Of a stretch of 64,000 nucleotides of DNA, positions 36,281 to 45,788 are shown in pieces. The notes under the pieces were generated by a model that was given only the letters and a program-made list of their open reading frames with translations, searched no databases and was not told the origin of the DNA. Source of the DNA: Saccharicrinis aurantiacus (GTDB lineage: Bacteria > Bacteroidota > Bacteroidia > Bacteroidales > Marinilabiliaceae). The first letter of the stretch is position 1, and every line of letters begins with the position of its first letter. The position numbers and the translations under genes were made by a program. Where the stretch lies: the NCBI RefSeq assembly GCF_001660705.2, contig NZ_LYBV02000038.1, forward strand, positions 1-64,000. Direction: 5' to 3'.

Positions 36281-36787
36281 CTACTTAAAGCTCACTTCAT
36301 AATATTTAACAAGCATTTCATCAAGCTCTTCGACTTCGGCAAGTAATTTCTCCTGACTGAGAGATAAAGCAATGTTAGATTTATTTTTACGAAATAGCTT
36401 CTTTAACTCAAACATCTGAAAGTAAAAAGATTTGGAATGGAGCTTAATATCTAAGGAAGCAATATGTTCTGTTATAAGTGCCGTTTTTTGCTTCACGGCA
36501 GCAACTACATCTACGGCTTCTTCAAAAGTCAATTCCTTTTTAGCAGCAGATTTTAAAAGACCGCACTCATACTTGCCACACTCTATAGGACGTTCTGCGT
36601 ATACTTTGCATCCATTACAGCCAAATTGTTTACAAGGTTGAAGAAATATGCCCTGCTGACCTTCTTCTTCCACTTCAATTATCTTTCTAACTGCAGGTAT
36701 TTCTTCTGTATGAAGTTGTACAAAACCGATTAAAGTCCCATCGCAACAGATTCCACAAGACAAACATATACGCATTGATTCACTCAT
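36281..36787 (-). CDS. YkgJ-family cysteine-cluster protein
   Basis: 168 aa from ATG 36787 (an in-frame ATG at 36820 adds 11 residues). N-terminal CLSCGICCDG and then CKQFGCNGC and CGKYECG give the Cys pattern of the YkgJ zinc- or iron-sulfur-binding family. The second half is helical. No signal peptide; cytoplasmic. Single gene, convergent with the ThuA operon. Function of the family is unsettled. Confidence 0.8.
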   Translation of the reverse strand: MSESMRICLSCGICCDGTLIGFVQLHTEEIPAVRKIIEVEEEGQQGIFLQPCKQFGCNGCKVYAERPIECGKYECGLLKSAAKKELTFEEAVDVVAAVKQKTALITEHIASLDIKLHSKSFYFQMFELKKLFRKNKSNIALSLSQEKLLAEVEELDEMLVKYYEVSFK

Positions 36788-36931
36788 GATATCTGATTTT
36801 TCAAGTATAGTAATTAGCACTCTTGCTAATTATTTTGCGAAAGTAGCAAAAAGGAGGTCATTTCTACCTTAAAGAGAAACTAATATCAATAATTATCTAT
36901 GTGGCGAGTGGTATGCGCTGCTTATAAAAGC

Positions 36932-36971
36932 AATAGAGCCATTTCGTAAATATATTTGAAACAGCTCTATT
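36932..36971 (-). terminator. Terminator of the GH5 gene
   Basis: AATAGAGC (36932-36939) pairs with GCTCTATT (36964-36971); the loop holds a second small pairing TTTC/GAAA. On the minus strand a TTTTAT run follows. It starts 11 bp after the GH5 stop at 36982. Confidence 0.65.
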
Positions 36972-36981
36972 TATCATTTTA

Positions 36982-39780
36982 CTATTTTCTAATTAGTGTT
37001 TTTGTTTCGACTGAATTTTCTGTTTGAATTTTCATTAAGAAAATAGAACCATATTCGTTTAAATGTATACTATTTTGTTTTGAGAGGTCTTGTCCCTCGA
37101 TTGATTGTATTAAAGAGCCACGAACATCAAATATCTGTACTTTCAGAATTTGTTTCGGATTTGATAGTTCAAGAGTAAAGTTTTCATCAAATGGCATTGG
37201 GTAAACACTAACGTTTATTTTCTCCTCAATAGATTTCCCTTGTGCACTTTTCAACGATTGAGCTTCAAAATGACCCCAGTCAACGTTGCTTTTGTAATGA
37301 ATAAGCCATTTGCCCTCTTTAGGAGTAGGGAAGCTATTACTCCAATTATTAGTATAATCTTGGCCGTTTATAGATAAACCTTCAAGGTTCCAGCTATTAA
37401 TAAACGAAGGGAGTTCTGATATTTCCCAACAGAATTCACCTTTTCCGTTTTGCGTAAAAGGTACTGTTTTAACTTCAGGATTAGTACAGTCGGCAGTATT
37501 TTCTTCTTTTACAGTAACTGTACATTCTGCCGTGTAAGCCCCATCTATAGTTTTTACCATAATTGTTGTTGTACCAACGCCTATTGCGCTAACAGTTCCA
37601 TTGTTTATTGTTGCTATTGCAGAGTCATTGCTAGTCCAACTAACAGACTTATTACTGGCATTAGAAGGAGAGGTGGTTTCAATGAGTGTTGCATTTTCAC
37701 CGACATTAAGATTTAGTAAATTTAAATTGAGACTTATTCCTGTTACAGGAACATTAACCTGCGGTATCTCAACCGTTATTACACTAGTTGCTGAAAAATT
37801 TCCATCTGCAGTTGTGGCTGTTACTATAGCTGAACCATTTGATATGGCGGTAACAACACCAGTTGAGTTAACTGTGGCAACCGAATTATTACTAGATACC
37901 CAATTTATATTTTTATTGCTTGCATTATCAGGAGCAATTGTTGCCGATAAAGTCTGTGTAGCTCCTGCAGAATCAAGGGTAAGAGAATCAGGCATTAGCT
38001 TAATCCCAGAAACAGGAATGTTTGTATTTCCTGATGATACAAATTCGAACCAATTGATATTAAATAAGCCTACTTCTATATCGAACCTTAAAAGTTGTGG
38101 TCCAGCTTCTAATAAAAATTCTTGAGTTGTAATAGTTGTAAATATATCCCAGTCTTCAGTATTAGGAATATTTTCTGAAGTAATCGTTTCTCCATTGATG
38201 AGGACATTTAGTTTTCCTGTATTGTTAGTAGATGCAACTCTTAAATCTAAGGTATAATAACCTGCAATAGGTGGATTTATACAATATTCCATCCAATCAC
38301 CAGGATCTATCCAACCTACGGTCAATCCACCTTCAGAAGTTGGACCTGTTTGAATACCAAACATTGCTATATAATCTTCAGCTTCTACTTTCCCAAATAT
38401 ATTACAGCTTAACTGCTCATAGTTTGCTGTAACTTCCACATCTTGGTTAGGCATGAGTATGCTTGTATTTCGTGCATATTTATCTGTAATAAATGCAGTA
38501 TCACCTGTCCAAGAGTTAAAAATATATCCATCGTCAGGAGAGGAAGCATTTATTCCAATAAGTCTACCTTCTTGATAAGTACCACTGGGAGTACCTCCAT
38601 TTACTGTAAGTTTATAACTCTCCCCATTCAGATTGTCTGCAGCAACAATATTGCTTACAATATTTGGGTAATCCCAAGTTAAAGCCTGTCGGTTAAGTTG
38701 TTTGAAATTTCCACCATCATCCCATACTATTGGCATTATTCCTCTAGCGAGAGCGGCCTTTGCATAATAATCTGCATGAACCTCACGATCAGCGGTATTA
38801 TTTTTATTAATAGATCCCCACTCACCCATAATTACAGCGTGACCATTAGCTATAAATTTGTCATAGATCTTTTGTAATTCATCATCTAGCTCTGATTTCT
38901 CTGATGAGCTACCCCATGTTGTTACTGATCCAGCTTCTTTGTTAAGGGCAAAGTTGTATGGGAAATAACTATGTAATGATACGATAACCCGATCATCATT
39001 ATTAGGTATTACAAAGCTGTTAATAGCATTGTAAGAGGTGCTTGCGCCAACAGTAGTACACATAATAAAACGAGAAGCATTATTCCCTCCTGAAGCGCGA
39101 ATGATGTCAACAGCAGATTTATTAAGTGCGTTTACAACTTCTCGTACTTCTTCGGTACCACCATTCCATTCATCTTGTCCACCATGAACACGAGGTTCAT
39201 TTAAGGTTTCAAAAATTAAATAGTCACCATAGTCTTTAAATCGTTCAGAAACTTGAGTCCAAATAGCTTCTAACTGTGCAGTAACAGCAGCTTGGTTAGC
39301 ATAGGTGGGAACTAACCAATCACCTTCCTCATGATGAGTGTTTATTATCACATACATATCGTTAGCAAAACAATAATTGGCAATTTCTTCAACTCGGTCC
39401 ATCCATTCAGTATCTATGGTGTAATCTGGTGCAGAACCCTGATGTTGAAACCATGTAATTGGTATTCGAATTGTTTTAAAGCCCAAACGACTAACCTCGT
39501 CTATCATAGCTTTAGTTGTGTATGGGTTCCCCCAAGCAGTTTCAGTGGCTAGTCCTGAGTTTCCCAAGGCATCCAGTGTATTACCTAAGTTCCATCCAAC
39601 TCCCATATCATCAGTTAGCTCCATAGAAGTTATATTCCGCATCCCTGTTTTAGCTGTATTGGCCCTCAGTGTGGTAAAGAACATGAAAATTAGTAAGGTA
39701 AAGAGTGCGGTTTTAAGAACGGCCTTCTTTTTTAAAAAATGTGAATTTGTGGGTTTAAATTCTTGATTGTTTTTGTTCAT
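36982..39780 (-). CDS. T9SS-exported GH5 cellulase with CBM6 and Big_2 domains
   Basis: 932 aa. N-terminal signal-anchor-like segment (20-40), then a GH5 catalytic domain (about 48-380): GVGWNLGNTLD, the NTHHEE loop, acid/base E195 (LNEP) and nucleophile E320 (VIMGEWGS). Next are an InlB/Flg_new-like repeat (389-455), a CBM6-like domain (463-585, VEAEDY and GDWMEYC), two Big_2 immunoglobulin-like repeats (about 590-675 and 680-760), a domain of unknown type (763-850, CWEISELPSFINSW) and a type A T9SS sorting tail (about 860-932, VYPMPFDENFTL). Predicted extracellular endo-beta-glucanase or mannanase. No SusC/D pair nearby. Confidence 0.92.
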   Translation of the reverse strand: MNKNNQEFKPTNSHFLKKKAVLKTALFTLLIFMFFTTLRANTAKTGMRNITSMELTDDMGVGWNLGNTLDALGNSGLATETAWGNPYTTKAMIDEVSRLGFKTIRIPITWFQHQGSAPDYTIDTEWMDRVEEIANYCFANDMYVIINTHHEEGDWLVPTYANQAAVTAQLEAIWTQVSERFKDYGDYLIFETLNEPRVHGGQDEWNGGTEEVREVVNALNKSAVDIIRASGGNNASRFIMCTTVGASTSYNAINSFVIPNNDDRVIVSLHSYFPYNFALNKEAGSVTTWGSSSEKSELDDELQKIYDKFIANGHAVIMGEWGSINKNNTADREVHADYYAKAALARGIMPIVWDDGGNFKQLNRQALTWDYPNIVSNIVAADNLNGESYKLTVNGGTPSGTYQEGRLIGINASSPDDGYIFNSWTGDTAFITDKYARNTSILMPNQDVEVTANYEQLSCNIFGKVEAEDYIAMFGIQTGPTSEGGLTVGWIDPGDWMEYCINPPIAGYYTLDLRVASTNNTGKLNVLINGETITSENIPNTEDWDIFTTITTQEFLLEAGPQLLRFDIEVGLFNINWFEFVSSGNTNIPVSGIKLMPDSLTLDSAGATQTLSATIAPDNASNKNINWVSSNNSVATVNSTGVVTAISNGSAIVTATTADGNFSATSVITVEIPQVNVPVTGISLNLNLLNLNVGENATLIETTSPSNASNKSVSWTSNDSAIATINNGTVSAIGVGTTTIMVKTIDGAYTAECTVTVKEENTADCTNPEVKTVPFTQNGKGEFCWEISELPSFINSWNLEGLSINGQDYTNNWSNSFPTPKEGKWLIHYKSNVDWGHFEAQSLKSAQGKSIEEKINVSVYPMPFDENFTLELSNPKQILKVQIFDVRGSLIQSIEGQDLSKQNSIHLNEYGSIFLMKIQTENSVETKTLIRK

Positions 39781-40283
39781 AATTTTTCTGATTTAAGCCT
39801 TGTCGTATATAACAAAAGCGATGTGTGTATTAATTGATAGTAAAATGATTTTTTGGTTGAAGGTTAGGATAAGAAGATATTTTGGTTAATAAAAAGATTG
39901 TATATGCTTGATTTATTATTAAATATATAAAATATAACGTTAATAACAGATGGGTAGTGGAGATAATATTGTTACGGAGGAGTTTAAAATATATGCTTGT
40001 ATGGTTATATGTGAAGCCTCAAAAAATCATTGTACTGTAATGTGGTTTTGAGCACTCACACATATGCAAAACTACACTCAACCTTTCGTAATTTGTGGTT
40101 TGAAAACTATTATGAAATACTTTTGTGTAAGCTACGCAAGGGGATGAACATGTCCATACCTATATACTTGGGGTTTATGTAGAAAAAATAATTACCTATT
40201 ATTTTTAGAAAGAACTATGAACTACCAAGTTAATGGTATGCTAGTTTTAATATAACAGATGAGAATATTGTTTAATAAAGAGT
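39781..40283. other. Gene-free stretch upstream of the GH5 gene
   Basis: I see no gene here. There is an AT-only hairpin, AAAAATAAT (40184-40192) against ATTATTTTT (40198-40206), and a minus-strand TAGTTTTG (40073-40066) that fits TAnnTTTG but lacks a clear -33 partner. It separates two unrelated minus-strand genes. Confidence 0.4.
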
Positions 40284-41732
40284 TTATTCTGTAATAGTTG
40301 AGTTTTCAAGTATTAAGTTTTCAATATACCTAAGTATTGTGGCAATCAGGTTACTTCTATTTCTGGCTTTCTTTTCAAAATAATTCAGAGTATCTCTCTC
40401 TAGTTTTTGCCCATTAATAAAAACAATTTGTGGTTGCTTTAAAGCCGATAAGTCAGTTAAGGGGTTATCTTCTAATAGAAGCAAGTTAGCCACCTTACCA
40501 ATTTCTATACTTCCCATGTTATTCATCATCTTATGAACCTTTGAAGCATTAAGAGTAGCTGTTTTCAGCACTTCATAATTTGTTAGTCCAGCCTCTTTGT
40601 AAAAGGCTAACTCTTGATGAATGGAGGCACCAGGTATAGTTACACCAATACCTGCATCAGTACCACAAATAATATTGACACCTGCAGCGTTAAGTTTTTG
40701 AATTATTAATAGATGAAAATCATGTTGGTTTTTAATTCGATCAACAGTTGTTGCATCTTCTTGTTTAGATGTTTGCCAACGTTCAAATTGAGACTTGCTA
40801 TCCATTAACTGAATGGAAGGGTTCATTAATTCAACATCCTCAGATGATAATATATCCTCATCAATCAGCATATTATATATATTATAAAATGCCATAAGTG
40901 TAGGACAGAATGAAGTATGTGGTGAGTTCCGAAAATCAGTCACAATCTGATTTAAGCTTAAAGTATCTAATTGATAGTTTAATGCTCTCTGAACAATATC
41001 TTCGGCATGCTCAATGGATAAAATCTGTGGATTAAAATGGTAGGAGTAGGGTACTTTTTGCGAGACATGCGCTATAATATCCATATTAGAGATACTAGCT
41101 TGTTTAATTATTGCAGCAAAAATATCCTCAGGTAAGCCATAATAGGTTTTTATAAAATCATACCCGCGTTCTTTATAGGAAATTACTTTTTGCATGCCCT
41201 CCTTTGGGTTTGATAGGTTTAAGTTATCATCGCCAATAAACTCAGGTCCAGTAAGCTTTGGCCCTGAAGTGTAAAACGATGGTGCTAATATTTCGTTATT
41301 ATTAATAGCACTCTTTATTCTTAAGTGCATTGGCATTCCCCATACATTTCTGATGGCTGTAACCCCGTTTGATAGATATAAGCCAAGTTCGTATCTATCC
41401 CAAAGGTGCACATGCATATCAATTAGTCCAGGCATTAAGTATGCGCCTTTAGCATTCACAACTTCAATATCAGAAACGGTTATGATATCGTCAATAGCTG
41501 TAATTATCCCATCCTTTATATATACCATTTTATTATTTAAGGTGGTATCCTCAGACATGGGGATGATATTTGCATTGACGATTAGAAATGACTTGTTATC
41601 GGCAATTTCAGACTTCTCTGTTTCAAGGTATTTTGTTCCCAAAGTATCAGTGAATAGTATTACCACAACAGCAATAAATAGTATTCCCATGAATATGAGA
41701 ACAATAGATAGCAATCGTTTTAGTATTTTCAT
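40284..41732 (-). CDS. Membrane-anchored amidohydrolase
   Basis: 482 aa. One N-terminal membrane helix (8-30), then an amidohydrolase (TIM-barrel) with the metal motif HVH in GLIDMHVHLWDR (about 108-110), a later His in IAHVSQK, another in SIEHAED, and Asp in CGTDAGI. The C-terminal NLLLLEDNPLTDL is the usual beta-sandwich closing segment. It resembles imidazolonepropionase-like or prolidase-type secreted amidohydrolases. Substrate unknown. Monocistronic. Confidence 0.88.
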   Translation of the reverse strand: MKILKRLLSIVLIFMGILFIAVVVILFTDTLGTKYLETEKSEIADNKSFLIVNANIIPMSEDTTLNNKMVYIKDGIITAIDDIITVSDIEVVNAKGAYLMPGLIDMHVHLWDRYELGLYLSNGVTAIRNVWGMPMHLRIKSAINNNEILAPSFYTSGPKLTGPEFIGDDNLNLSNPKEGMQKVISYKERGYDFIKTYYGLPEDIFAAIIKQASISNMDIIAHVSQKVPYSYHFNPQILSIEHAEDIVQRALNYQLDTLSLNQIVTDFRNSPHTSFCPTLMAFYNIYNMLIDEDILSSEDVELMNPSIQLMDSKSQFERWQTSKQEDATTVDRIKNQHDFHLLIIQKLNAAGVNIICGTDAGIGVTIPGASIHQELAFYKEAGLTNYEVLKTATLNASKVHKMMNNMGSIEIGKVANLLLLEDNPLTDLSALKQPQIVFINGQKLERDTLNYFEKKARNRSNLIATILRYIENLILENSTITE

Positions 41733-41904
41733 TTCTTGCGATTAAAGTGGAAAGTGAGACTTAGTATGTTCAACATCTTGATTAGACCATGGTTCACGAT
41801 TTAAATAAGCAGTGATAATGCTTGCATTCTGGTAAATTATATGGCTTTTTGTTCTGATGGTTTAGTAATTAAAGCTTCTCATTAAAGAAGATATCTATAG
41901 AGTT

Positions 41905-41926
41905 TGCCCAGTAGTTTAACTGGGCA
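41905..41926. other. Hairpin downstream of the NTF2-like gene
   Basis: TGCCCAG (41905-41911) pairs with CTGGGCA (41920-41926), 18 bp after the stop at 41944. The T run lies on the plus-strand side, so it is not a classical terminator for the minus-strand gene. Confidence 0.35.
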
Positions 41927-41943
41927 TTTTATTAATTCACATG

Positions 41944-42714
41944 CTAAAATTTACCTGTATTCACCCATTCTTCACGTGGTGATATTTCCTCTATATTATC
42001 CCAGTGTTCTACAATTTTACTGTTTTCAATTCTATAAATATCAAAAACACAATGCTCTTTTCTGTCAATTGTTACTTTTGATAAAGAAACTACATGGTCG
42101 CCTTGTCCTATTACATTGAAAACAAAATTATAGTATACCTCATGCTCAGTAATATATTCAGAAAAAGCATCAACGCCATTATCAATAAAAGGATTGTGTT
42201 GAATAAGGCCTTCTGTTGAGATATACTTATTGAGGGAATTAAGATTTCCATTCTGAAACACATCCACAATGTAATTACGAATTAAAGCTTTGTTTTCTTC
42301 AGTTTTATCTAAGTCCTTTAACTCAAAATTACCTAATACCATGTCGTTTCCCGAGGCGGTTTCAGATGGTGCTTTGTATGCAGCTATAGAATCCCAATGT
42401 TCAATAGTTTTGTCTTCAGAATCCATGTCAAATAAATCAGTGGTAATCCATTTGGCAACTCCATTATCAATATCCTGATAAGCATGAACGAACACATAAT
42501 TGCCATCTTCAATACCTCTTATTATTTGGATATCACGAATCTTTGTCCGTTTCAAAAAGCCCATAAAAAACTCCTTAAAACCATCAGCTCCATCTCGTAC
42601 ACCTGTACTATGTTGTGTGTATCTATCTCCGGTGTACATGTCAACGGCTTCCAATTGCCCTTTTCTTATTCCTTCGAGGTAGAGTTTCTTTACATTCTCT
42701 AATTTTTTTCCCAT
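41944..42714 (-). CDS. Double SnoaL/NTF2-like protein
   Basis: 256 aa with no signal peptide. Two tandem NTF2/SnoaL folds (about 5-120 and 130-250). Each has the pattern of these small enzymes or binding proteins: DMYTGDRYTQHS with a late EHWDSIAAY in the first, and STEGLIQHNPF with VEHWDNIEEI in the second. The His-Asp-Trp positions are repeated. Often annotated as polyketide-cyclase-like; a detoxifying or small-molecule role is likely but unproven. Confidence 0.82.
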   Translation of the reverse strand: MGKKLENVKKLYLEGIRKGQLEAVDMYTGDRYTQHSTGVRDGADGFKEFFMGFLKRTKIRDIQIIRGIEDGNYVFVHAYQDIDNGVAKWITTDLFDMDSEDKTIEHWDSIAAYKAPSETASGNDMVLGNFELKDLDKTEENKALIRNYIVDVFQNGNLNSLNKYISTEGLIQHNPFIDNGVDAFSEYITEHEVYYNFVFNVIGQGDHVVSLSKVTIDRKEHCVFDIYRIENSKIVEHWDNIEEISPREEWVNTGKF

Positions 42715-42846
42715 TCTATTAAATATTTATAATTAGTACCGGGGTAAGAATAATAAGCCAGGCAATTAATACCGAACTCTTATATAACCTTAATCATAAT
42801 TTACAAAATTTTATTATATGGTTAAAGTGGATTTACCTTATTAAAA

Positions 42847-44040
42847 TCAATTCTTTTGTAATATCTTTTTTAGCAGAATTCTTCTTTTTGAATGTACTGG
42901 GAAAAGTATTTGATTAATGGGCATTCTCATTTTTCTTTTGAGTTGTTTTATTGTATTTGCATCCAGACTGTTATTCAATTCAGCATGTTCAATAATATAT
43001 CGCCATGGGCTAGCTTTTCCTCTGTTCTTAATTTTTAGTATTCGTAAATCCTCTGCTAATTTTAAATCAGTATACAGATCTGGTTTTGTTTTATGCAGCA
43101 GCATATGAAAAATTACCTTTGTTCGTATGCATTTTTCACAAATGCCGCAATTAGCTCCCTTATGATCACCTTCCCAACAAACCCTTAAATTTTTAATCCC
43201 ATTGTCCCAATCTTTAATATATTCAGATTTCTCAACTCTGTCGTAAGCTGCACCGTCATGAACAATTGTAAAGTCTCCTGAACTTAATAGGTGATCAGTT
43301 ATTGGATTTGATCCCCAAGGAATAGTTAAGTTTTTATAAGGTCCAGAGCTTCCCACAATACAAATGCCAAAACATTTTTTAAGTACCGATAAGGCTGAAA
43401 CTAATCCACAGGCATGTGTATGTTCCCAATTGTATTTGGTTACCTCTCTGAAATTTGTTTTAATGGGTATTACATTTAACTTAAGCTCTGACAGTGTGTT
43501 CTCAGCTGAATGTAATGCTTTATTGAAAGAATCTTGATCATGAATAGGGATGTCAAATCCATGAATAAATGCGCATGATGTGATTACATGTGAGTCATCT
43601 CTACCTTTATTTTTATGACTTTTCCATACAGAAAAAGTAGCATCTACACCTCCAGAATAGGCGCTTATACAATTAGAATTTATTAAATTATCGTCTCGAA
43701 TTTCGTCAGCGCTAATACTAATATTACTAAGTAAATCTGGTTGCCACCTTACCCAGCATTCAATATATTCCTTAAGATTGATAAGTAATTGTTTTGATAT
43801 TGACCCTTCAATAATTATATCTCTTTTTTCAGCCATTGCATCAAATATAAGGGCTACTAGATAATTATCGCAATCATTGTATTTAGCCAACTCTATTCCT
43901 TGTGGTACCTCATAGAATAATTCTTTAGCATTTTCCAGGCGACCAGAATTGTATCGTTCAAAAATGCAATATCTTTTTTGTGCATTATCTATATCAATAA
44001 TAGGTTGAGGTTTAATAACTAAGTTAAGTTTATCAATCAT
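42847..44040 (-). CDS. QueC-like PP-loop ATP pyrophosphatase, paralogue 1
   Basis: 397 aa. An N-terminal beta-rich region (1-115) is followed by a PP-loop domain: AYSGGVDATFS (about 126-136) is the ATP-pyrophosphatase loop. A zinc-site-like CWEGDHKGANCGICEKC (about 291-307) is the four-Cys pattern of 7-cyano-7-deazaguanine synthase. It is longer than QueC (about 220 aa), so it is a relative and not QueC itself. Distant QueC relatives occur in defence systems (QatC, Cap9), but their partner genes are absent here. Expected chemistry is adenylation of an acid followed by amide or nitrile formation. Close paralogue directly upstream on the same strand. Confidence 0.75.
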   Translation of the reverse strand: MIDKLNLVIKPQPIIDIDNAQKRYCIFERYNSGRLENAKELFYEVPQGIELAKYNDCDNYLVALIFDAMAEKRDIIIEGSISKQLLINLKEYIECWVRWQPDLLSNISISADEIRDDNLINSNCISAYSGGVDATFSVWKSHKNKGRDDSHVITSCAFIHGFDIPIHDQDSFNKALHSAENTLSELKLNVIPIKTNFREVTKYNWEHTHACGLVSALSVLKKCFGICIVGSSGPYKNLTIPWGSNPITDHLLSSGDFTIVHDGAAYDRVEKSEYIKDWDNGIKNLRVCWEGDHKGANCGICEKCIRTKVIFHMLLHKTKPDLYTDLKLAEDLRILKIKNRGKASPWRYIIEHAELNNSLDANTIKQLKRKMRMPINQILFPVHSKRRILLKKILQKN

Positions 44041-44231
44041 AATTTGAATATGTTTTACTTGAATTTTTATAATGCATCATTATCTAAATTTCTAATCAAG
44101 CTTCAATTTAGGTTGTCCATAATTATGATGTGTGTTCTTTTTATAGAATATAACTTATTATTGATGAATGTTTAATTCTCAACAGATTAATTGTTGAATT
44201 AATATTGAAATTATGCCTTAAAAGAGAAGGT

Positions 44232-45467
44232 TTAGTTAATTTGAGTTTTCTTTTGTTGAGAAAATAAGGAGTATTTATTTCCATTTATTATTCCTTTTAG
44301 CAAAATTCTTCTTTTTGAATGTATTGGGAAAAGAATTTGATTAATAGGCTTTCTTAATTTACGTTTAATTTGATTGATGATTTTACTATCCAGGGAATTA
44401 TTTAATTTGGCATAATTTATAATTTGTCTCCATTCACTTTTTAATACTGTACTTCTAAAATTCAAGGTCTTTATATTTTCTAATAATCTTAAATTAGAAA
44501 AGTTATCAGGTTTAGAATCTTTATTTAGCATTTGAAAAATCACATTTGTTCGTAAACACTTTTCGCAAATACCGCAGTTGGTGCCCTTATGATCTCCTTC
44601 CCAACAAACTCTGAGATTTTTAACGCCATTTTTCCAATCTAATATATAGCTGGATTTTTCAATTCGGTTATGGCTTGCTCCGTCATGGATGATTTTAAAA
44701 TCGTAAGAACTTAATAAGTGATCAGTTATTGGATTTGATCCCCATGGTAAGATTAACGCATCATAAGGGTCTGAACTTCCTATAATACATTTGCCAAAAT
44801 TTTTCTTAAGAACAGATAAGCTCGATATTATTCCACACGCATGTGTATATTCCCAATTAAATTTATTGATCAGTCTGAAATTAGTTTTAATAGGAATTAA
44901 GCTAACACTAAGTTCTGATAGTGTATTCTTAGCAGATTTAAAAGCTTGATTAAACGAATAATCATCCTCTAAAGGAATATCAACACCATGTATGAAAGCG
45001 CATGTTGTGATATTATAAGAGTCTTTGCGATTCTTATTTTTATAACTTTTCCATATTGAAAAAGTTGCGTCTACTCCACCTGAATAGGCACTTAAGCAAT
45101 TCGAGTTCTTTGGGCCTTTAAATCTAACTTCCTGAGCTTTAATATCAACAATGTTAAGCGCATTAGGTAACCATTTTACCCAACATTCAATATATTCTTT
45201 AGCATTTATAAGTAACTGTTTTGATACGGAACCTTCAATAATAATATCCCTTTTTTCAGACATCGCCTCAAAAAGGATAGCTATTAGGTAGTTGTCACAA
45301 TCATCATAATCAGCTAGTTCTATTCCAATTGGCACCTCGTAGAATAGTTCTTTTGAACTTTCTAAATAGTCTGAATTATATCGTTCTAGAATACAATATC
45401 TTTTTTGGAGATTATTGTGTTTAACAATTGGCTTTGGTTTAATAATTAATACTAGCTTATTAATCAT
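44232..45467 (-). CDS. QueC-like PP-loop ATP pyrophosphatase, paralogue 2
   Basis: 411 aa, colinear with the previous protein over its whole length and sharing its motifs: SAYSGGVDATFS, WGSNPITDHLLSS, VCWEGDHKGTNCGICEKC and the C-terminal MPINQILFP-like tail (KPINQILFPIHSKRR). It carries an extra 14 or so C-terminal residues. The pair is separated by 191 bp and has diverged widely, which suggests two specialised enzymes and not a recent copy. Reaction unknown. Confidence 0.75.
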   Translation of the reverse strand: MINKLVLIIKPKPIVKHNNLQKRYCILERYNSDYLESSKELFYEVPIGIELADYDDCDNYLIAILFEAMSEKRDIIIEGSVSKQLLINAKEYIECWVKWLPNALNIVDIKAQEVRFKGPKNSNCLSAYSGGVDATFSIWKSYKNKNRKDSYNITTCAFIHGVDIPLEDDYSFNQAFKSAKNTLSELSVSLIPIKTNFRLINKFNWEYTHACGIISSLSVLKKNFGKCIIGSSDPYDALILPWGSNPITDHLLSSYDFKIIHDGASHNRIEKSSYILDWKNGVKNLRVCWEGDHKGTNCGICEKCLRTNVIFQMLNKDSKPDNFSNLRLLENIKTLNFRSTVLKSEWRQIINYAKLNNSLDSKIINQIKRKLRKPINQILFPIHSKRRILLKGIINGNKYSLFSQQKKTQIN

Positions 45468-45788
45468 AAATCGGAGCTTAAATTTTAAGTAATGAAGTGA
45501 TACTTGCCATAATCACATTTAATTTACAATGGATTATTGTAAAAGTCCATTTACATATCAAATTTAAATTTTCACGTTCTATGTTCGAAGTATAATAAGG
45601 ATAGTAGTTTAGCTAATGTAGCTTTATCGCTTAAAGATATAACTATAAACGGGATATGTATTTTAAGGAATAGAATGAAACACTTGATTATAATGTGATA
45701 AATCAACTATTTCCCGTGTATGTGTAAAGAAAAGCAGAACATCGCTGATGATTTGATAAGGAGCTATGAAATTATTTGTCCAACAATC
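45468..45788. other. Gene-free stretch between QueC-like and mevalonate genes
   Basis: No gene, repeat or clear promoter seen. It is AT-rich and separates two minus-strand groups. The mevalonate operon presumably ends here; no strong terminator hairpin is visible by eye. Confidence 0.35.

Noticed and set aside
37450-38125. Plus-strand reading frames inside the GH5 gene
   Set aside because: They are antisense shadows of a long protein with clear domains.
41905-41926. Terminator of the NTF2-like gene
   Set aside because: The T run follows the hairpin on the plus strand, opposite to the gene.
42847-45467. QatABCD or type IV CBASS defence island
   Set aside because: Only QueC-like genes are present. 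No ATPase, TatD, TGT-like or cyclic-nucleotide synthase partner lies beside them.
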